DNA from: Verrucomicrobiota bacterium
Lineage (GTDB): Bacteria > Verrucomicrobiota > Verrucomicrobiia > Limisphaerales > SIBE01
NCBI GenBank assembly: GCA_016871535.1
Contig: VHCZ01000027.1
Span: 1-39,525 of the forward strand
Reading direction: 5' to 3'
DNA length: 39,525 nucleotides
Shown: one piece after another, positions 8,650-16,840 of the stretch
Layout: every line of letters begins with the position of its first letter
Numbering within the stretch: the stretch's first letter is position 1
Translations under genes and position numbers: made by a program
Notes under the pieces: model-generated
The model's database searches: none
The model's input: only the letters and a program-made list of their open reading frames with translations
Told to the model about the DNA's origin: nothing

Positions 8650-8777
8650 AGCGTTACAACGTTGCAGCTCTTTGCGCTCTCTGTGGCTAAGCAACGGCTG
8701 TTTTAAGGTTTAAGAGTTGCCTTAGCCTGCCAACAATTTCGGCGATTGTAGCGCAGAGTTGCACTCTCAGACACGTT
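8650..8777 (+). other. ddl-ftsQ gap with a fragment of repeat I
   Basis: The only sizeable gap inside the dcw cluster. Positions 8748-8767 carry the outer hairpin end of repeat family I (GTAGCGCAGAGTTGCACTCT; full copies at 29217 and 38882), so the gap is at least partly repeat-derived. I see no convincing terminator. A promoter for ftsQAZ could lie here, but I cannot point to clear -35/-10 boxes. Confidence 0.5.
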
Positions 8778-9740
8778 ATGTGGTTCAAATCCAAATCGGC
8801 CAATCGGCGAATCGAACGGGATCATGTTCTTGACGTGAAGATGCGCGCGCGCCAGATCCGGGCCGGGCGCGTCCGCTTTATCACCAAACTGGGCGCCATC
8901 GTTTTCGGCACGGCGCTGACGCTGGGCCTGTTTTGGTACGGGAGCGATTGGGCGCTGAAGGAGTGGCTCTACAAGAACCCCGCTTTCAGCATCAAACGCC
9001 TCGACGTCGCGACCGACGGGGATCTTTCCACCGAACAGATTCTGGCCTGGGCCGCGGTGAAGCCTGGCGACAGTTTGCTCGCCGTGGATCTGCTTCGGAT
9101 CGAGCGCGATCTCCAGCTTCAGCCCGTGATTCAGGACGCGTCGGTCGTGCGCGTCCTCCCGGACACGCTGAAAATCCGCGTGACGGAACGGGAGGCCATC
9201 GCGCAGGTCACCGGTTTTCAAGCGCCGTCCGCGGGCGAGCCACCCAAACCCACCACGTTCTATGTCGATCCGGCCGGCTATGTCATGTTCCCGCTTGGGT
9301 CGCCCGCCGGCTTACGCGCAAACTCTTCCAACCCGGAGGCTCTGCCGATGTTGACGGGTGTTCTCGGCACGGAGTTGCGCCCTGGCAAGCGGGCCGAGTC
9401 CCAGGAAATTCAGGCCGCGTTGCGGCTCATCACTTTCTTCGAACGCTCGCCGATGGTGGGGGTGGTCGATCTCAAAACGATTGATCTTTCGGCGCCGCCG
9501 GTCTTGCAGGTGACGACCCGCCAAGGGAACGAAGTGCTTCTCGCGCCCGAAGATCTTGAGCGGCAACTGCGCCGCTGGCGGGTCGTCCATGACTTCGCCG
9601 CGCAAGAGACCAAACAGATCGCCTTGCTGGATCTTTCCGTGTCCAACAACGTCCCCGTTCGCTGGCATGAGGCCGGCACCCCCTCGCCGCCTCCTGCCAA
9701 ACCTCCCAAAACCCAACGTTCGATGAAAAAACATGTTTAA
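8778..9740 (+). CDS. ftsQ: FtsQ-like cell division protein
   Basis: 320-aa bitopic protein: a basic cytoplasmic N-terminus (~1-32), one membrane segment (about residues 33-54, LGAIVFGTALTLGLFWYG), then a POTRA-like domain (FSIKRLDVATDGDLSTEQIL ... LPDTLKIRVTEREAIAQV, ~72-150) and the FtsQ beta domain. FtsQ/DivIB links early and late divisome proteins through FtsB/FtsL. The C-terminus is Pro-rich and ends in KKHV. The 3' end overlaps ftsA by 8 nt. Sequence conservation is modest, as is usual for FtsQ; position between ddl and ftsA makes the call firm. Confidence 0.9.
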   Translation: MWFKSKSANRRIERDHVLDVKMRARQIRAGRVRFITKLGAIVFGTALTLGLFWYGSDWALKEWLYKNPAFSIKRLDVATDGDLSTEQILAWAAVKPGDSLLAVDLLRIERDLQLQPVIQDASVVRVLPDTLKIRVTEREAIAQVTGFQAPSAGEPPKPTTFYVDPAGYVMFPLGSPAGLRANSSNPEALPMLTGVLGTELRPGKRAESQEIQAALRLITFFERSPMVGVVDLKTIDLSAPPVLQVTTRQGNEVLLAPEDLERQLRRWRVVHDFAAQETKQIALLDLSVSNNVPVRWHEAGTPSPPPAKPPKTQRSMKKHV

Positions 9741-10959
9741 GTCTCATCCTATCATTGTCGGACTGGATCTCGGCACGTCGAAAGTCTGCGCCGTCGTCGC
9801 CGAACCAAACGAGACGGGCGCGATCAATGTCATTGGCGTGGGACAGGCCAAGTCGCGCGGCGTGCGGAAGGGCGAGGTGGTTGATGCCGCGGCCTGCGGC
9901 GAGGACATTCGCAATGCCATTGTGGAAGCCGAACAGATGGCGGACGTCGAGATCCGCAGTGTTTTCCTGGGCGTCACCGGCGCGCACCTGCGGGGGTTCA
10001 ACAATCGCGGTTTTCATCCGATCGTTTCCCACGACCGGGAAATCATGGAGGCCGACGTTCAGGACGTCGTGAAGAACGCCAAGGCGATCAATTTGCCGGC
10101 GGACAACCACGTCGTCCACGTGATCCGGCAGCATTTCCTGGTGGATGGCCAGGACGGCATTGTCAATCCGGTGGGCATGTTCGGTTCGAAAGTCGAAGTC
10201 GATGTCCACGTCATGCACGGAAATTTCAACCGCCTGCAAAATCCGATTCGCATCGTCAAGGGCCTCCAAATCGAAGTGGAGTGCATCGTCTTCAACGGAT
10301 TGGCCTCCGCGCTGACCTGCCTGGACAACCAACAAAAAGAGCTCGGCGCACTCGTGATCGATTTGGGCGGCGGGACGACGGATTACGTCGTCTATGCCGA
10401 CGGCGTGATCAAACACACCGGCGTGCTGGCCGTGGGGGGCGACCATGTTTCCAACGACCTCGCCTACGGGTTGAAACTGCCGATGGGCCGCGCGGAACAG
10501 CTCAAGATCGAGCATGGTTCGGCCCTCCTGGATCGTTCCGTGCGCGGCAAGAGTCTCCAACTGACGAACTCCCTTGGCACGCCGGAAAAAACCGTGAATC
10601 TTGAACACCTGCACCGAATCATGTCCGTTCGTGTCGAAGAGATTTTTCAACTCATTGCCGAGGATTTGGAATCGACCGGGCTGCTGGATTATCTCCGGTG
10701 CGGCGTCGTGGTCTGCGGTGGCGGCGCCCGAACTCCGGAGATTCAACGGCTCGGCGAACAGGTGTTCGGCCTGCCGACTTCGGTTGGCAAAGCGACGGCC
10801 ATCAGCGGTCTTCGCTCCACACTGGATCAACCCGAATTCGCCACGGCCATCGGATTGGTGAAGTTCGGATCGTTCGAGAGCAAGAAACGCGGCGAAGCGC
10901 ACTCGCTCTTGCCGCGCGGACTCCGAAGCACCCTGGGCCAACTGTTCCGCCGCGGGTAA
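9733..10959 (+). CDS. ftsA: FtsA, actin-like Z-ring membrane tether
   Basis: 408-aa actin-fold ATPase that anchors FtsZ filaments to the membrane and recruits later divisome proteins. Seen: phosphate-1 loop GLDLGTSKVCAVV (~residues 9-21), the SHS2/1C-type region (IRSVFLGVTGAHLRGFNNRG), phosphate-2 loop LVIDLGGGTTDYVVY, adenosine loop VVVCGGGARTPEIQ, and a C-terminal basic/hydrophobic segment (LRSTLGQLFRRG) fitting the amphipathic membrane-targeting helix. It starts 8 nt inside ftsQ, and ftsZ follows 7 nt after its stop. Confidence 0.95.
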   Translation: MFKSHPIIVGLDLGTSKVCAVVAEPNETGAINVIGVGQAKSRGVRKGEVVDAAACGEDIRNAIVEAEQMADVEIRSVFLGVTGAHLRGFNNRGFHPIVSHDREIMEADVQDVVKNAKAINLPADNHVVHVIRQHFLVDGQDGIVNPVGMFGSKVEVDVHVMHGNFNRLQNPIRIVKGLQIEVECIVFNGLASALTCLDNQQKELGALVIDLGGGTTDYVVYADGVIKHTGVLAVGGDHVSNDLAYGLKLPMGRAEQLKIEHGSALLDRSVRGKSLQLTNSLGTPEKTVNLEHLHRIMSVRVEEIFQLIAEDLESTGLLDYLRCGVVVCGGGARTPEIQRLGEQVFGLPTSVGKATAISGLRSTLDQPEFATAIGLVKFGSFESKKRGEAHSLLPRGLRSTLGQLFRRG

Positions 10960-10966
10960 CGAGATT

Positions 10967-12283
10967 ATGACAACTGAAAGCAACCTTCCTCCGCCGCCCA
11001 GCCCGAAGCCCCTTTCGGGAAAAGTCATCGGCCTGGGCACCGCCGGGATTCAAGCGGCCGATTACATGGCGCAAACGGACTTGCGCGAACTCGCCTTCGC
11101 CGCCCTTCACACCGAGGCGCGCGCGCTGGAGAACGCGGCTGCGCCCGACAAACTGTTGCTCGGCGCCGGGTTGATGCGCGGGCTGGGCGCGGGCGGCGAT
11201 TCCGATCTCGGCCGAGCCGCGGCGGAAGAGGACTTCGCCCGGTTGAAGACCCTTTGTGCCGGCGCGGACCTGGTGTTCATCCTGGCCGGGCTGGGTGGAG
11301 GCACGGCTACGGGCGCGGCGCCAGTATTGGCGCGGGCCGCCCGGGAGACTGGAGCGCTCGTGCTCCCGATGGTCACGCTGCCTTTCGAGTTCGAAGGCCA
11401 TCGGCGGCAGCAGCAAGCCCGTCTGGGTTTGCAGCAACTCAAAGCGTCGGCGGACGGCGTGCTGAGTCTGCCCAATCAGAAGCTGGTGAAACTTCTGGAC
11501 GAAGGCGCGCGCGCGCTCGAAGTGTTGAGGCTCACGCAAGAACTGCTGGCGCAGGGTGTGCGCGGCCTCTGGCAAATGCTGACGCGGTACGGCTTGCTGA
11601 ATGTCGAATTCGCGGACCTCGCTTCAGTGCTCCGGGGCCGCCACTGGGAAAGCTCCTTTGCCTGCGCTCAAGCCATGGGAGAAGACCGGGCGCAGGTTGT
11701 CTTTGAAAAACTGCTTTCGAGCCCGCTCCTGGATGAGGGGAAACTCGTCCCGGATGCGGAAGCCATCCTGATCAGTGTGATGGGGGGAGCGGACCTGACG
11801 ATGTCCGACGTCAACGGCGTTTTGCAGCGCATTCATCAACAGGCGGAGCAGGCGCAACTCATCGCCGGCGCGGCGATCGACGATCAGCTTCAAGGCCAGT
11901 TGGCGGTGACGATGGTCGTTTCGCGACGCGGCCAGACTGTTCATGAAGACTCCGCGGCCCTGTCCAGACTCGCGCGCGGATCCAACTCGTCCGATGAACC
12001 CGCGGGCCCGGAGATCGAGAATCAATTCTTTGGCGCGCCGGCCCGCCAGCGGCCCGCGTTCCGTTTTGTCCCCCCGCCGCCGGAACTGACGCCCGAACAA
12101 ACGAAACGTCTCCTGTCACAGCCGTCGGCTCGCCGGCGCAAATCGGTCTCGAACTGGCTGCAAGGCCAGTTGCCGCTGGAAATCATCTCCAAAGGCCGGT
12201 TCGACAAAAGCGAGCCGACCCTCCACGACGGTGAAGATCTCGATGTTCCGACTTACATCCGCCGCGGCGTGTCATTGAATTAG
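10967..12283 (+). CDS. ftsZ: FtsZ, tubulin-like division GTPase (divergent)
   Basis: 438-aa cytoplasmic Z-ring protein. Conserved: RGLGAGGDSDLGRAAAEED, TLPFEFEGHRR, PNQKLVKLLDEG, AMGEDRA, and a C-terminal conserved peptide (VPTYIRRG, ~428-435) that should bind FtsA. Divergent: the first nucleotide loop reads GLGTAGIQAA instead of the usual GVGGAGGNAV; the tubulin signature is GGGTATGAAP (~110-119), with Ala for the fourth Gly of GGGTGTG; the T7 catalytic loop is NVEFAD (~212-217) instead of NVDFAD; and NTDAQAL is replaced by LHTEARAL. A Pro-rich linker precedes the C-terminal peptide. It is the last gene of the cluster. Identity is certain from context and fold motifs; normal GTPase kinetics are not. 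Confidence 0.93.
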   Translation: MTTESNLPPPPSPKPLSGKVIGLGTAGIQAADYMAQTDLRELAFAALHTEARALENAAAPDKLLLGAGLMRGLGAGGDSDLGRAAAEEDFARLKTLCAGADLVFILAGLGGGTATGAAPVLARAARETGALVLPMVTLPFEFEGHRRQQQARLGLQQLKASADGVLSLPNQKLVKLLDEGARALEVLRLTQELLAQGVRGLWQMLTRYGLLNVEFADLASVLRGRHWESSFACAQAMGEDRAQVVFEKLLSSPLLDEGKLVPDAEAILISVMGGADLTMSDVNGVLQRIHQQAEQAQLIAGAAIDDQLQGQLAVTMVVSRRGQTVHEDSAALSRLARGSNSSDEPAGPEIENQFFGAPARQRPAFRFVPPPPELTPEQTKRLLSQPSARRRKSVSNWLQGQLPLEIISKGRFDKSEPTLHDGEDLDVPTYIRRGVSLN

Positions 12284-12327
12284 CCGATTCCGTGAGGGAC
12301 GCGGCGAGCCATGTCCGCGCGAAGTAG

Positions 12328-12372
12328 CGCAGGCTTTCCAGCCTGCGGGTTCACGGAGCTTTCCAGCTCCGT
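12328..12372 (+). terminator. Paired hairpins after ftsZ
   Basis: Two adjacent perfect hairpins: CGCAGGC-tttcca-GCCTGCG (12328-12347) and ACGGAGC-tttcca-GCTCCGT (12353-12372), with the same hexamer loop. A short TTTGTT follows the second. They could end dcw transcription, but the shared loop and a related copy at 29649-29669 show that they also belong to a dispersed palindromic repeat. Confidence 0.5.
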
Positions 12373-12418
12373 TTGTTGGCTTCTGGGCTTTGGCTGGAGA
12401 TGGTAGTTTTCCCGAGCA

Positions 12419-14455
12419 ATGCACGGAGTCACTTTTCTGCAAGATCTGGCCGTCGTGATGATCGTGGCCGCGTTGGTCACGGTGCTGTTCCATCGTCTCA
12501 AGCAACCGGTGGTGCTCGGCTACATCCTGGCCGGCGTGATCATCGGCCCGCACACGCCGCCCTTTCCGTTGATCAAGGAAGAGGACGCCATCAAAACGCT
12601 GGCCGAGCTGGGCGTGGTGTTTCTCATGTTCTCGCTCGGCCTGGAGTTCAGCTTGCGCAAACTGAAGAAGGTGGGCGCCACCGCGCTCATTGCCGCGGCG
12701 CTCGAAATCGTCCTGATGGTCGGAGTGGGCTACCACATCGGCCGCGCGTTTGGGTGGAAGACGATGGACTGCATCTTTCTGGGGGCGATCCTTTCCATTT
12801 CATCCACCACGATCATCGTGAAGGCGCTGAGTGAACTGGGACGCTCCAAGGAGCGGTTTGCCGAACTCATTTTCGGCATTCTGATTGTCGAAGACATGCT
12901 GGCGATTGTCATGATTGCGTTGTTATCCGGCATTGCCATGACCGGCAGCCTGGCCGTGGGCGAGGTGCTGACCACGACGGCCCGGCTGGGCATCTTCCTC
13001 GTGGTTGCGCTCGTGATCGGATTGCTGGCCGTGCCACGCCTGCTGAGCTACGTGGCGCGGTTCAAGAGCGATGAAATGTTGCTCATCACGGTATTGGGTT
13101 TGTGCTTTGGAGTTTCGCTTTTGGCGGTGAAACTGGATTACAGCGTCGCCCTGGGCGCCTTCGTAATTGGCGCGGTCATCGCAGAAGCCCGCGAGATTTA
13201 TCGCGTGGAAGCCCTCACCGAATCCCTTCGCGACATGTTCAGCGCAGTGTTTTTTGTGGCCATCGGGTTGCTCATCGATCCCGGATTGCTCGCGCAGCAC
13301 TGGCTTCCGGTGCTGGTGATCACGTTGGCAGTGGTGCTCGGCAAGGTGGTGTCCTGCGCGTTTGGCGCGTTCGTGGCCGGCAACGATACCCGCACCTCGT
13401 TGCGCGTCGGGATGGGGCTGGCTCAAATCGGCGAATTCTCTTTCATCATTGCCTCGCTCGGCGTGACTCTCAACGTAACGAGTAACTTCCTCTATCCGAT
13501 TGCCGTGACGGTTTCGGCCATCACCACGCTGTGCACGCCTTACCTCATCAAGTCTTCGGATCGGCTCGTCGCCTCGTTTGACCGGTTTGCGCCCGCAAAA
13601 CTCGTCAATTACCTTGCGCTTTACACGCGCTGGGTCGGCCAATGGGTCCAGAGCCAGCACCGCAGCATAGCCAACCGGCTGGTCCGCAAATGGGCCTGGC
13701 AAATGGCGCTCAACGTCGCGATGGTGGCGGGGATTTTTATCGCACTGGGCTTCGTCGGACGGAGGCTTCCCACCTGGCTGCCGGGTTTTCCGGGAGGCGT
13801 CCAAAGCCTCGCCGCGCTGGCCTGGCTCGCCGCGATGTTGCTGTCGCTGCCCATGCTCATCGCCACTTACCGGAAAATGGAGGCGCTGGGGATGTTGCTG
13901 GGCGAGATGGCGGCGACGCGCCTTGGAACCGGGCCGCGCGCGGCTGCCGTGCAGGCCATCATTGCCAACACCGTCCTCGCGGCCGGGGTGATCGGTTTAG
14001 GCTTATTGATGCTCCTCTTGAGTTCGACGATTCTACCCACGGGCCGAGTGCTGGTTTTGCTGTTGCTGATCGTTGCCGCCATCACGGCCCTGTTGTGGCG
14101 AACCTTTATCCGCGTTTACTCCCGCGCGCAGGTGGCCTTGGAAGAAACCTTCGCCCAACCGCTACCGCCGCGGCACGCCGAAACCCCGCACCCGCTCGCG
14201 GGAATCCTTAAAGAAGCGCTGGTGGAGACCCTCACGCTGACATCGGGTTCGCGCGGCGCCGGAAAGCTCATCCGAGAACTGGCGCTTCGGACAAAAACCG
14301 GCGCCAGCATCGTGGGCCTGGAGCGCAACGGCAACCCGCTGATCAATCCTGGCCCCGACGAGGAACTGCTGGCCGGCGATCAGGTCTTGCTCCTGGGCAA
14401 CCGCAAACAGTTGGACGAAGCACGACGTTATCTGCTCGAAGGAGGAACAACGTAA
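12419..14455 (+). CDS. CPA2-family cation:proton antiporter with C-terminal RCK_C-like domain
   Basis: 678-aa polytopic membrane protein. The N-terminal ~390 residues match Na+/H+ exchangers of the KefB/KefC/GerN type: PVVLGYILAGVIIGPHTPP, GVVFLMFSLGLEFS, SISSTTIIVKAL and LIVEDMLAIVMIALLSG, where Kef proteins have QD and this has ED at the ion-site motif. GMGLAQIGEFSFIIASLG is also typical. About residues 400-560 add further hydrophobic segments, and ~600-672 form a TrkA_C/RCK_C-like regulatory domain (GASIVGLERNG ... LLAGDQVLLLGNRKQL). No Rossmann RCK_N domain is present. It probably exchanges K+ or Na+ for H+ in ion/pH homeostasis. ATG 12419 follows the hairpin-containing gap. Confidence 0.87.
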   Translation: MHGVTFLQDLAVVMIVAALVTVLFHRLKQPVVLGYILAGVIIGPHTPPFPLIKEEDAIKTLAELGVVFLMFSLGLEFSLRKLKKVGATALIAAALEIVLMVGVGYHIGRAFGWKTMDCIFLGAILSISSTTIIVKALSELGRSKERFAELIFGILIVEDMLAIVMIALLSGIAMTGSLAVGEVLTTTARLGIFLVVALVIGLLAVPRLLSYVARFKSDEMLLITVLGLCFGVSLLAVKLDYSVALGAFVIGAVIAEAREIYRVEALTESLRDMFSAVFFVAIGLLIDPGLLAQHWLPVLVITLAVVLGKVVSCAFGAFVAGNDTRTSLRVGMGLAQIGEFSFIIASLGVTLNVTSNFLYPIAVTVSAITTLCTPYLIKSSDRLVASFDRFAPAKLVNYLALYTRWVGQWVQSQHRSIANRLVRKWAWQMALNVAMVAGIFIALGFVGRRLPTWLPGFPGGVQSLAALAWLAAMLLSLPMLIATYRKMEALGMLLGEMAATRLGTGPRAAAVQAIIANTVLAAGVIGLGLLMLLLSSTILPTGRVLVLLLLIVAAITALLWRTFIRVYSRAQVALEETFAQPLPPRHAETPHPLAGILKEALVETLTLTSGSRGAGKLIRELALRTKTGASIVGLERNGNPLINPGPDEELLAGDQVLLLGNRKQLDEARRYLLEGGTT

Positions 14456-14482
14456 ACTACACTGAACCACGGCTGGGCTAGA

Positions 14483-14523
14483 CTCCTGCCGAGCCAATTG
14501 CCATCAAGGAGGCTCGGCAGGAG
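14483..14523 (+). terminator. Hairpin downstream of the antiporter gene
   Basis: Perfect 13-bp inverted repeat CTCCTGCCGAGCC / GGCTCGGCAGGAG separated by 15 nt, 28 nt after the antiporter stop. No T-run follows. The right arm continues into GCCTCGCCCCACC, a phrase similar to one at 22610-22631, so it may be a dispersed repeat rather than a dedicated terminator. Confidence 0.45.
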
Positions 14524-14673
14524 CCTCGCCCCACCGTTAGTATCCGCACTGCTATCCAAAAAAATCTCCGCGGCTTGCGCAAATCTTTTCCATCTCAACC
14601 GATTTAACCCATTTAACGATTTAACGATTTGGTTGCGGCGTCAGCCGCGCCTGGTTCATCTGCGGATTTGGGT

Positions 14674-15903
14674 TCAAAGCGTCTTCCGAAACTCCTCCAT
14701 CAACCGGAGGATCTCCTCCCGAATCTGAAACAGCTCTGTGCGTGTCGAAGACACCAGTTCGGTGGGCAAAAGCTCCTTGGGCGCGACCTTTTCCAGCGCG
14801 CTTTGCGCGCCGTGCAGATGGCTCAACGCGCGCTTCAGACATGCGACGACGAAAGCGCCGTCTTTCAAGTTGCGTCCGTACGCGAGGCTCTCGAGCGCGC
14901 CGGCCAGTTTGGCGCCGGTGATTTGAAATTCGGTCAGGAGCGCGCCCAGATCCTCATCATCCAGTTTGCCGAGACCCAGTTCTTTGCACTTGTGCCAGAG
15001 ATCCAGGCTGCTGTTGAATGCGCGCAGCGAGAGCGGATGGCTGATGTCGCCGTCTTCTTCGCGCACCCAATCCACGCCTTCCGTGGCCGGGTCCGGCTCC
15101 AGGGGCGGCAGGTCGTCCGGCACTTCCAGAGCGAAGCGCTCGTCGTCGGCTTCCGGACCGCGATCGCCCTCTGCCTCCGGGCCTGGATTTTCTTTTTTTT
15201 CGTTCAGCGCTTCCTCGATCCAGGACCACCCCATTTCCTTCGCGATGATGCGGTCGCGGTCGGGATGATCCATGTATTTGTCGAGGAGCTCGGAATACTT
15301 GTCGGTGCGGGCGTCACTTTCGCGCAGGAGCTTCTCGTAGTCGAACTCGTCCCATTCCTTTTCTTCGGGCGGTTCATGTTTGGCGTTTTCGAGCGCATCG
15401 CTGAGCTTCTGCATGAACCCTTGAAATCCGGCTTCAGCATCGGCCCGGCGCTGGGTTTCCTCTTCCGGCGTCAACCGCCAGGCCGGGGGCGAGATCGTAA
15501 GCTGATAATCCGTGCTCTCGACAACGACGCGGCCATTGGCCTCGCTGAACCATTCCAGGTAAAGGCAGTTGGCCATGTGTTCCGGCACGTCCAGGCCTTG
15601 TTTCCTCCGCTCATACGCTTCCTCCACCGGCATCTCGAGCACGCGCACTTTGCGGGACGCCGTCAAATCGCCGACCGTGCCGCGCTGTAGCGCGTTTAAG
15701 ACTGCATCCCTCGGAAGGGGAATCGTCTCGCCCGGATTAGTGAAGGTCAGGAGGCACCCGGCCAGATCCGTCGCCGCGTTGCCGCGCAATTCGAGGACAA
15801 CCGGTTCGCCTTTGCCTTCGAGCCAGATTCTGCCCCGGACGAAACCGCGCTCCCGGTTGTCGATCTCGCCGCGTTTCACGCTGTCATGAATGCGCCAGGC
15901 CAT
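14674..15903 (-). CDS. Acidic conserved-type hypothetical protein
   Basis: 409 aa, start ATG at 15903. I do not recognise a family. The N-terminal ~130 residues alternate beta-like stretches (GFVRGRIWLEGKGEPVVLELRG, NCLYLEWFSEANGRVVVESTDYQLTI). The middle (~150-300) is very acidic and helical with runs such as KEWDEFDYEKLL and EKKENPGPEAEGD. The last ~100 residues form helices (GALLTEFQITGAKLAGALESLAYG). No signal peptide, membrane segment or Cys motif is seen, so it is probably cytoplasmic. The competing plus-strand frame (14629-15690) is Arg/Phe-rich and looks like a shadow. The gene is convergent with the antiporter. Confidence 0.75.
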   Translation of the reverse strand: MAWRIHDSVKRGEIDNRERGFVRGRIWLEGKGEPVVLELRGNAATDLAGCLLTFTNPGETIPLPRDAVLNALQRGTVGDLTASRKVRVLEMPVEEAYERRKQGLDVPEHMANCLYLEWFSEANGRVVVESTDYQLTISPPAWRLTPEEETQRRADAEAGFQGFMQKLSDALENAKHEPPEEKEWDEFDYEKLLRESDARTDKYSELLDKYMDHPDRDRIIAKEMGWSWIEEALNEKKENPGPEAEGDRGPEADDERFALEVPDDLPPLEPDPATEGVDWVREEDGDISHPLSLRAFNSSLDLWHKCKELGLGKLDDEDLGALLTEFQITGAKLAGALESLAYGRNLKDGAFVVACLKRALSHLHGAQSALEKVAPKELLPTELVSSTRTELFQIREEILRLMEEFRKTL

Positions 15904-15974
15904 AGGCTGTTGCGGCGGGATTGACTCTCATAGCGCGATTAATGGCCAAGGCGACTGGGAATCGCAAGGACTAA

Positions 15975-16247
15975 GAGCGTGTCCGAAAATTCCGCGGGGT
16001 CCTGTTTTCGCGCCAAAGGCCGGATGGCGAGGCGCGACGAAGGAGAATATCCTCCCTGGATCTTCGACTGAGGAGCAACGAAGCCAGGCGGCCTTTGGCG
16101 CGAAAACCCTCCGGGCGGCGGGTCTTTTGTCCGTGGCCTGCGTTGGCTCGGTCCTTACAGCCCGCGTTGGGGATGCTCGGACCTCGCCGCCTTGGCCACA
16201 GCCAAAATCCCTCGCCGCAGGACCCCGCGCAATTTTCGGACAGGCTC
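15975..16247 (+). mobile_element. MITE-like element A1 (273 bp)
   Basis: Terminal inverted repeats of 30 bp (GAGCGTGTCCGAAAATT... at the left, the same with two changes at the right), flanked by a direct TAA at 15972-15974 and 16248-16250. Inside is a perfect 17-bp inverted repeat (TTTTCGCGCCAAAGGCC, 16005-16021 and 16090-16106) enclosing core 1 (cgacgaaggag ... cgactgaggag). A second, looser stem encloses core 2 (ggggatgctcgg). No transposase is encoded; one frame is open throughout without resembling a protein. Ends of this type and a TNA target duplication resemble IS5-family (IS1031-type) elements, so a non-autonomous derivative is likely. Confidence 0.85.
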
Positions 16248-16250
16248 TAA

Positions 16251-16444
16251 GTAACCCTGAGTTAACTGAATCAGGCGTACTGCTCCTTTGGTTCTATTGT
16301 GGACTGGATGGGCGTGGCGTAATCCTTCGCGCATGAAAAATTTGCAGAACAGTTCGTCCGCATTGATGAACGCGGACTTTCCCTCAACCTCGCGCTCCGA
16401 GGTTCATGGAAAGTTCTCTTGGTTTCAGAACTATGCACGCGGCC
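16251..16444 (+). other. Gap between element A1 and repeat D1
   Basis: 194 bp with no convincing gene or structured repeat. A short inverted pair around 16375-16410 (gcggactttccctc / gaggttcatggaaagt) is weak. I see nothing firm here. Confidence 0.4.
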
Positions 16445-16837
16445 GATGAACCTGAGACCGTGCGGACCGCAGCCTTCAGGCTACTTCCGCGCACTCTCCG
16501 GAGTTGAGCGTTGAAGCGGCCTAAGGGTCTGTGCAAAAATAAATTCCGGTTTTGCTGGAGGCGATTTCGCTTTCTGGCGAGGCACGACGAAGGAGCATAG
16601 CCAGGGCTCTGCGACTGAGGAGAAACGAAGCCAGAAAGCGAAATCGCCCCAGCCCTCCGGGGCGGGGCGGCGCCTGGCCGGCTGCGGCGTTGCTCGTCGG
16701 TCACAGCCCCAAAACGGGGATGCTCCCTCCTCGCGCCTTGCATCCGGCCAGGCGGCGCTCCCGCCAAAACCGGAAGTTATTTTTACACAGACCCTAAAGG
16801 CGCCTAAAGGCCACGGTCCGATGAGACGGTTCCTGGG
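16445..16837 (-). repeat. Palindromic repeat D1, split by element B1
   Basis: The left part (16445-16524) and right part (16795-16837) together match the reverse complement of D2 (26213-26324): gatgaacctgagaccg, ggaccgcagccttcaggct, cgcactctccggagt, gttgaagcggcct, then after the interruption aaaggccacggtccg and gttcctggg. D is itself palindromic (outer ccatgaac/gttcatgg, inner ggaccg/cggtcc, cagccttcaggctg and ggcctgaaggcc). B1 interrupts it at a TAA, which is present on both sides of B1. Confidence 0.8.
16525..16794 (+). mobile_element. MITE-like element B1 (270 bp)
   Basis: Terminal inverted repeats of ~31 bp beginning GGGTCTGTGCAAAAATAA at the left; the right end is the same inverted with about three changes. 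Direct TAA flanks lie at 16522-16524 and 16795-16797. Lobe 1 is a perfect 19-bp inverted repeat (GGCGATTTCGCTTTCTGGC, 16560-16578 and 16630-16648) around core 1 (cgacgaaggag ... cgactgaggag). Lobe 2 has arms GCCTGGCCGG (16672-16681) and CCGGCCAGGC (16744-16753) around core 2 (ggggatgctcc). Cores are homologous to those of family A while ends and arms differ. No transposase gene. Confidence 0.85.
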
Positions 16838-16840
16838 AAG

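Noticed and set aside
9472-11040. 522-residue minus-strand open frame across ftsQ/ftsA
   Set aside because: It overlaps ftsA, whose ATPase motifs are clear; the antisense product has no recognisable motif.
12353-12372. Simple dedicated rho-independent terminator of the dcw operon
   Set aside because: The stem-loop could act as one, but the same loop and related stems recur elsewhere without terminator context and the T-run is poor, so it was kept only as a low-confidence call.
14629-15690. 353-residue plus-strand open frame opposite the acidic hypothetical protein
   Set aside because: Composition (Arg/Phe/Gln-rich, no domain-like pattern) is that of an antisense shadow in GC-rich DNA; the minus strand reads as a sensible protein with a start and normal composition.
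15890-16336. 148-residue frame through element A1 as a gene
   Set aside because: The frame is open only because the MITE lacks stops in it; the same peptide appears wherever the element occurs, including the reverse orientation in A2, and has no protein-like pattern.
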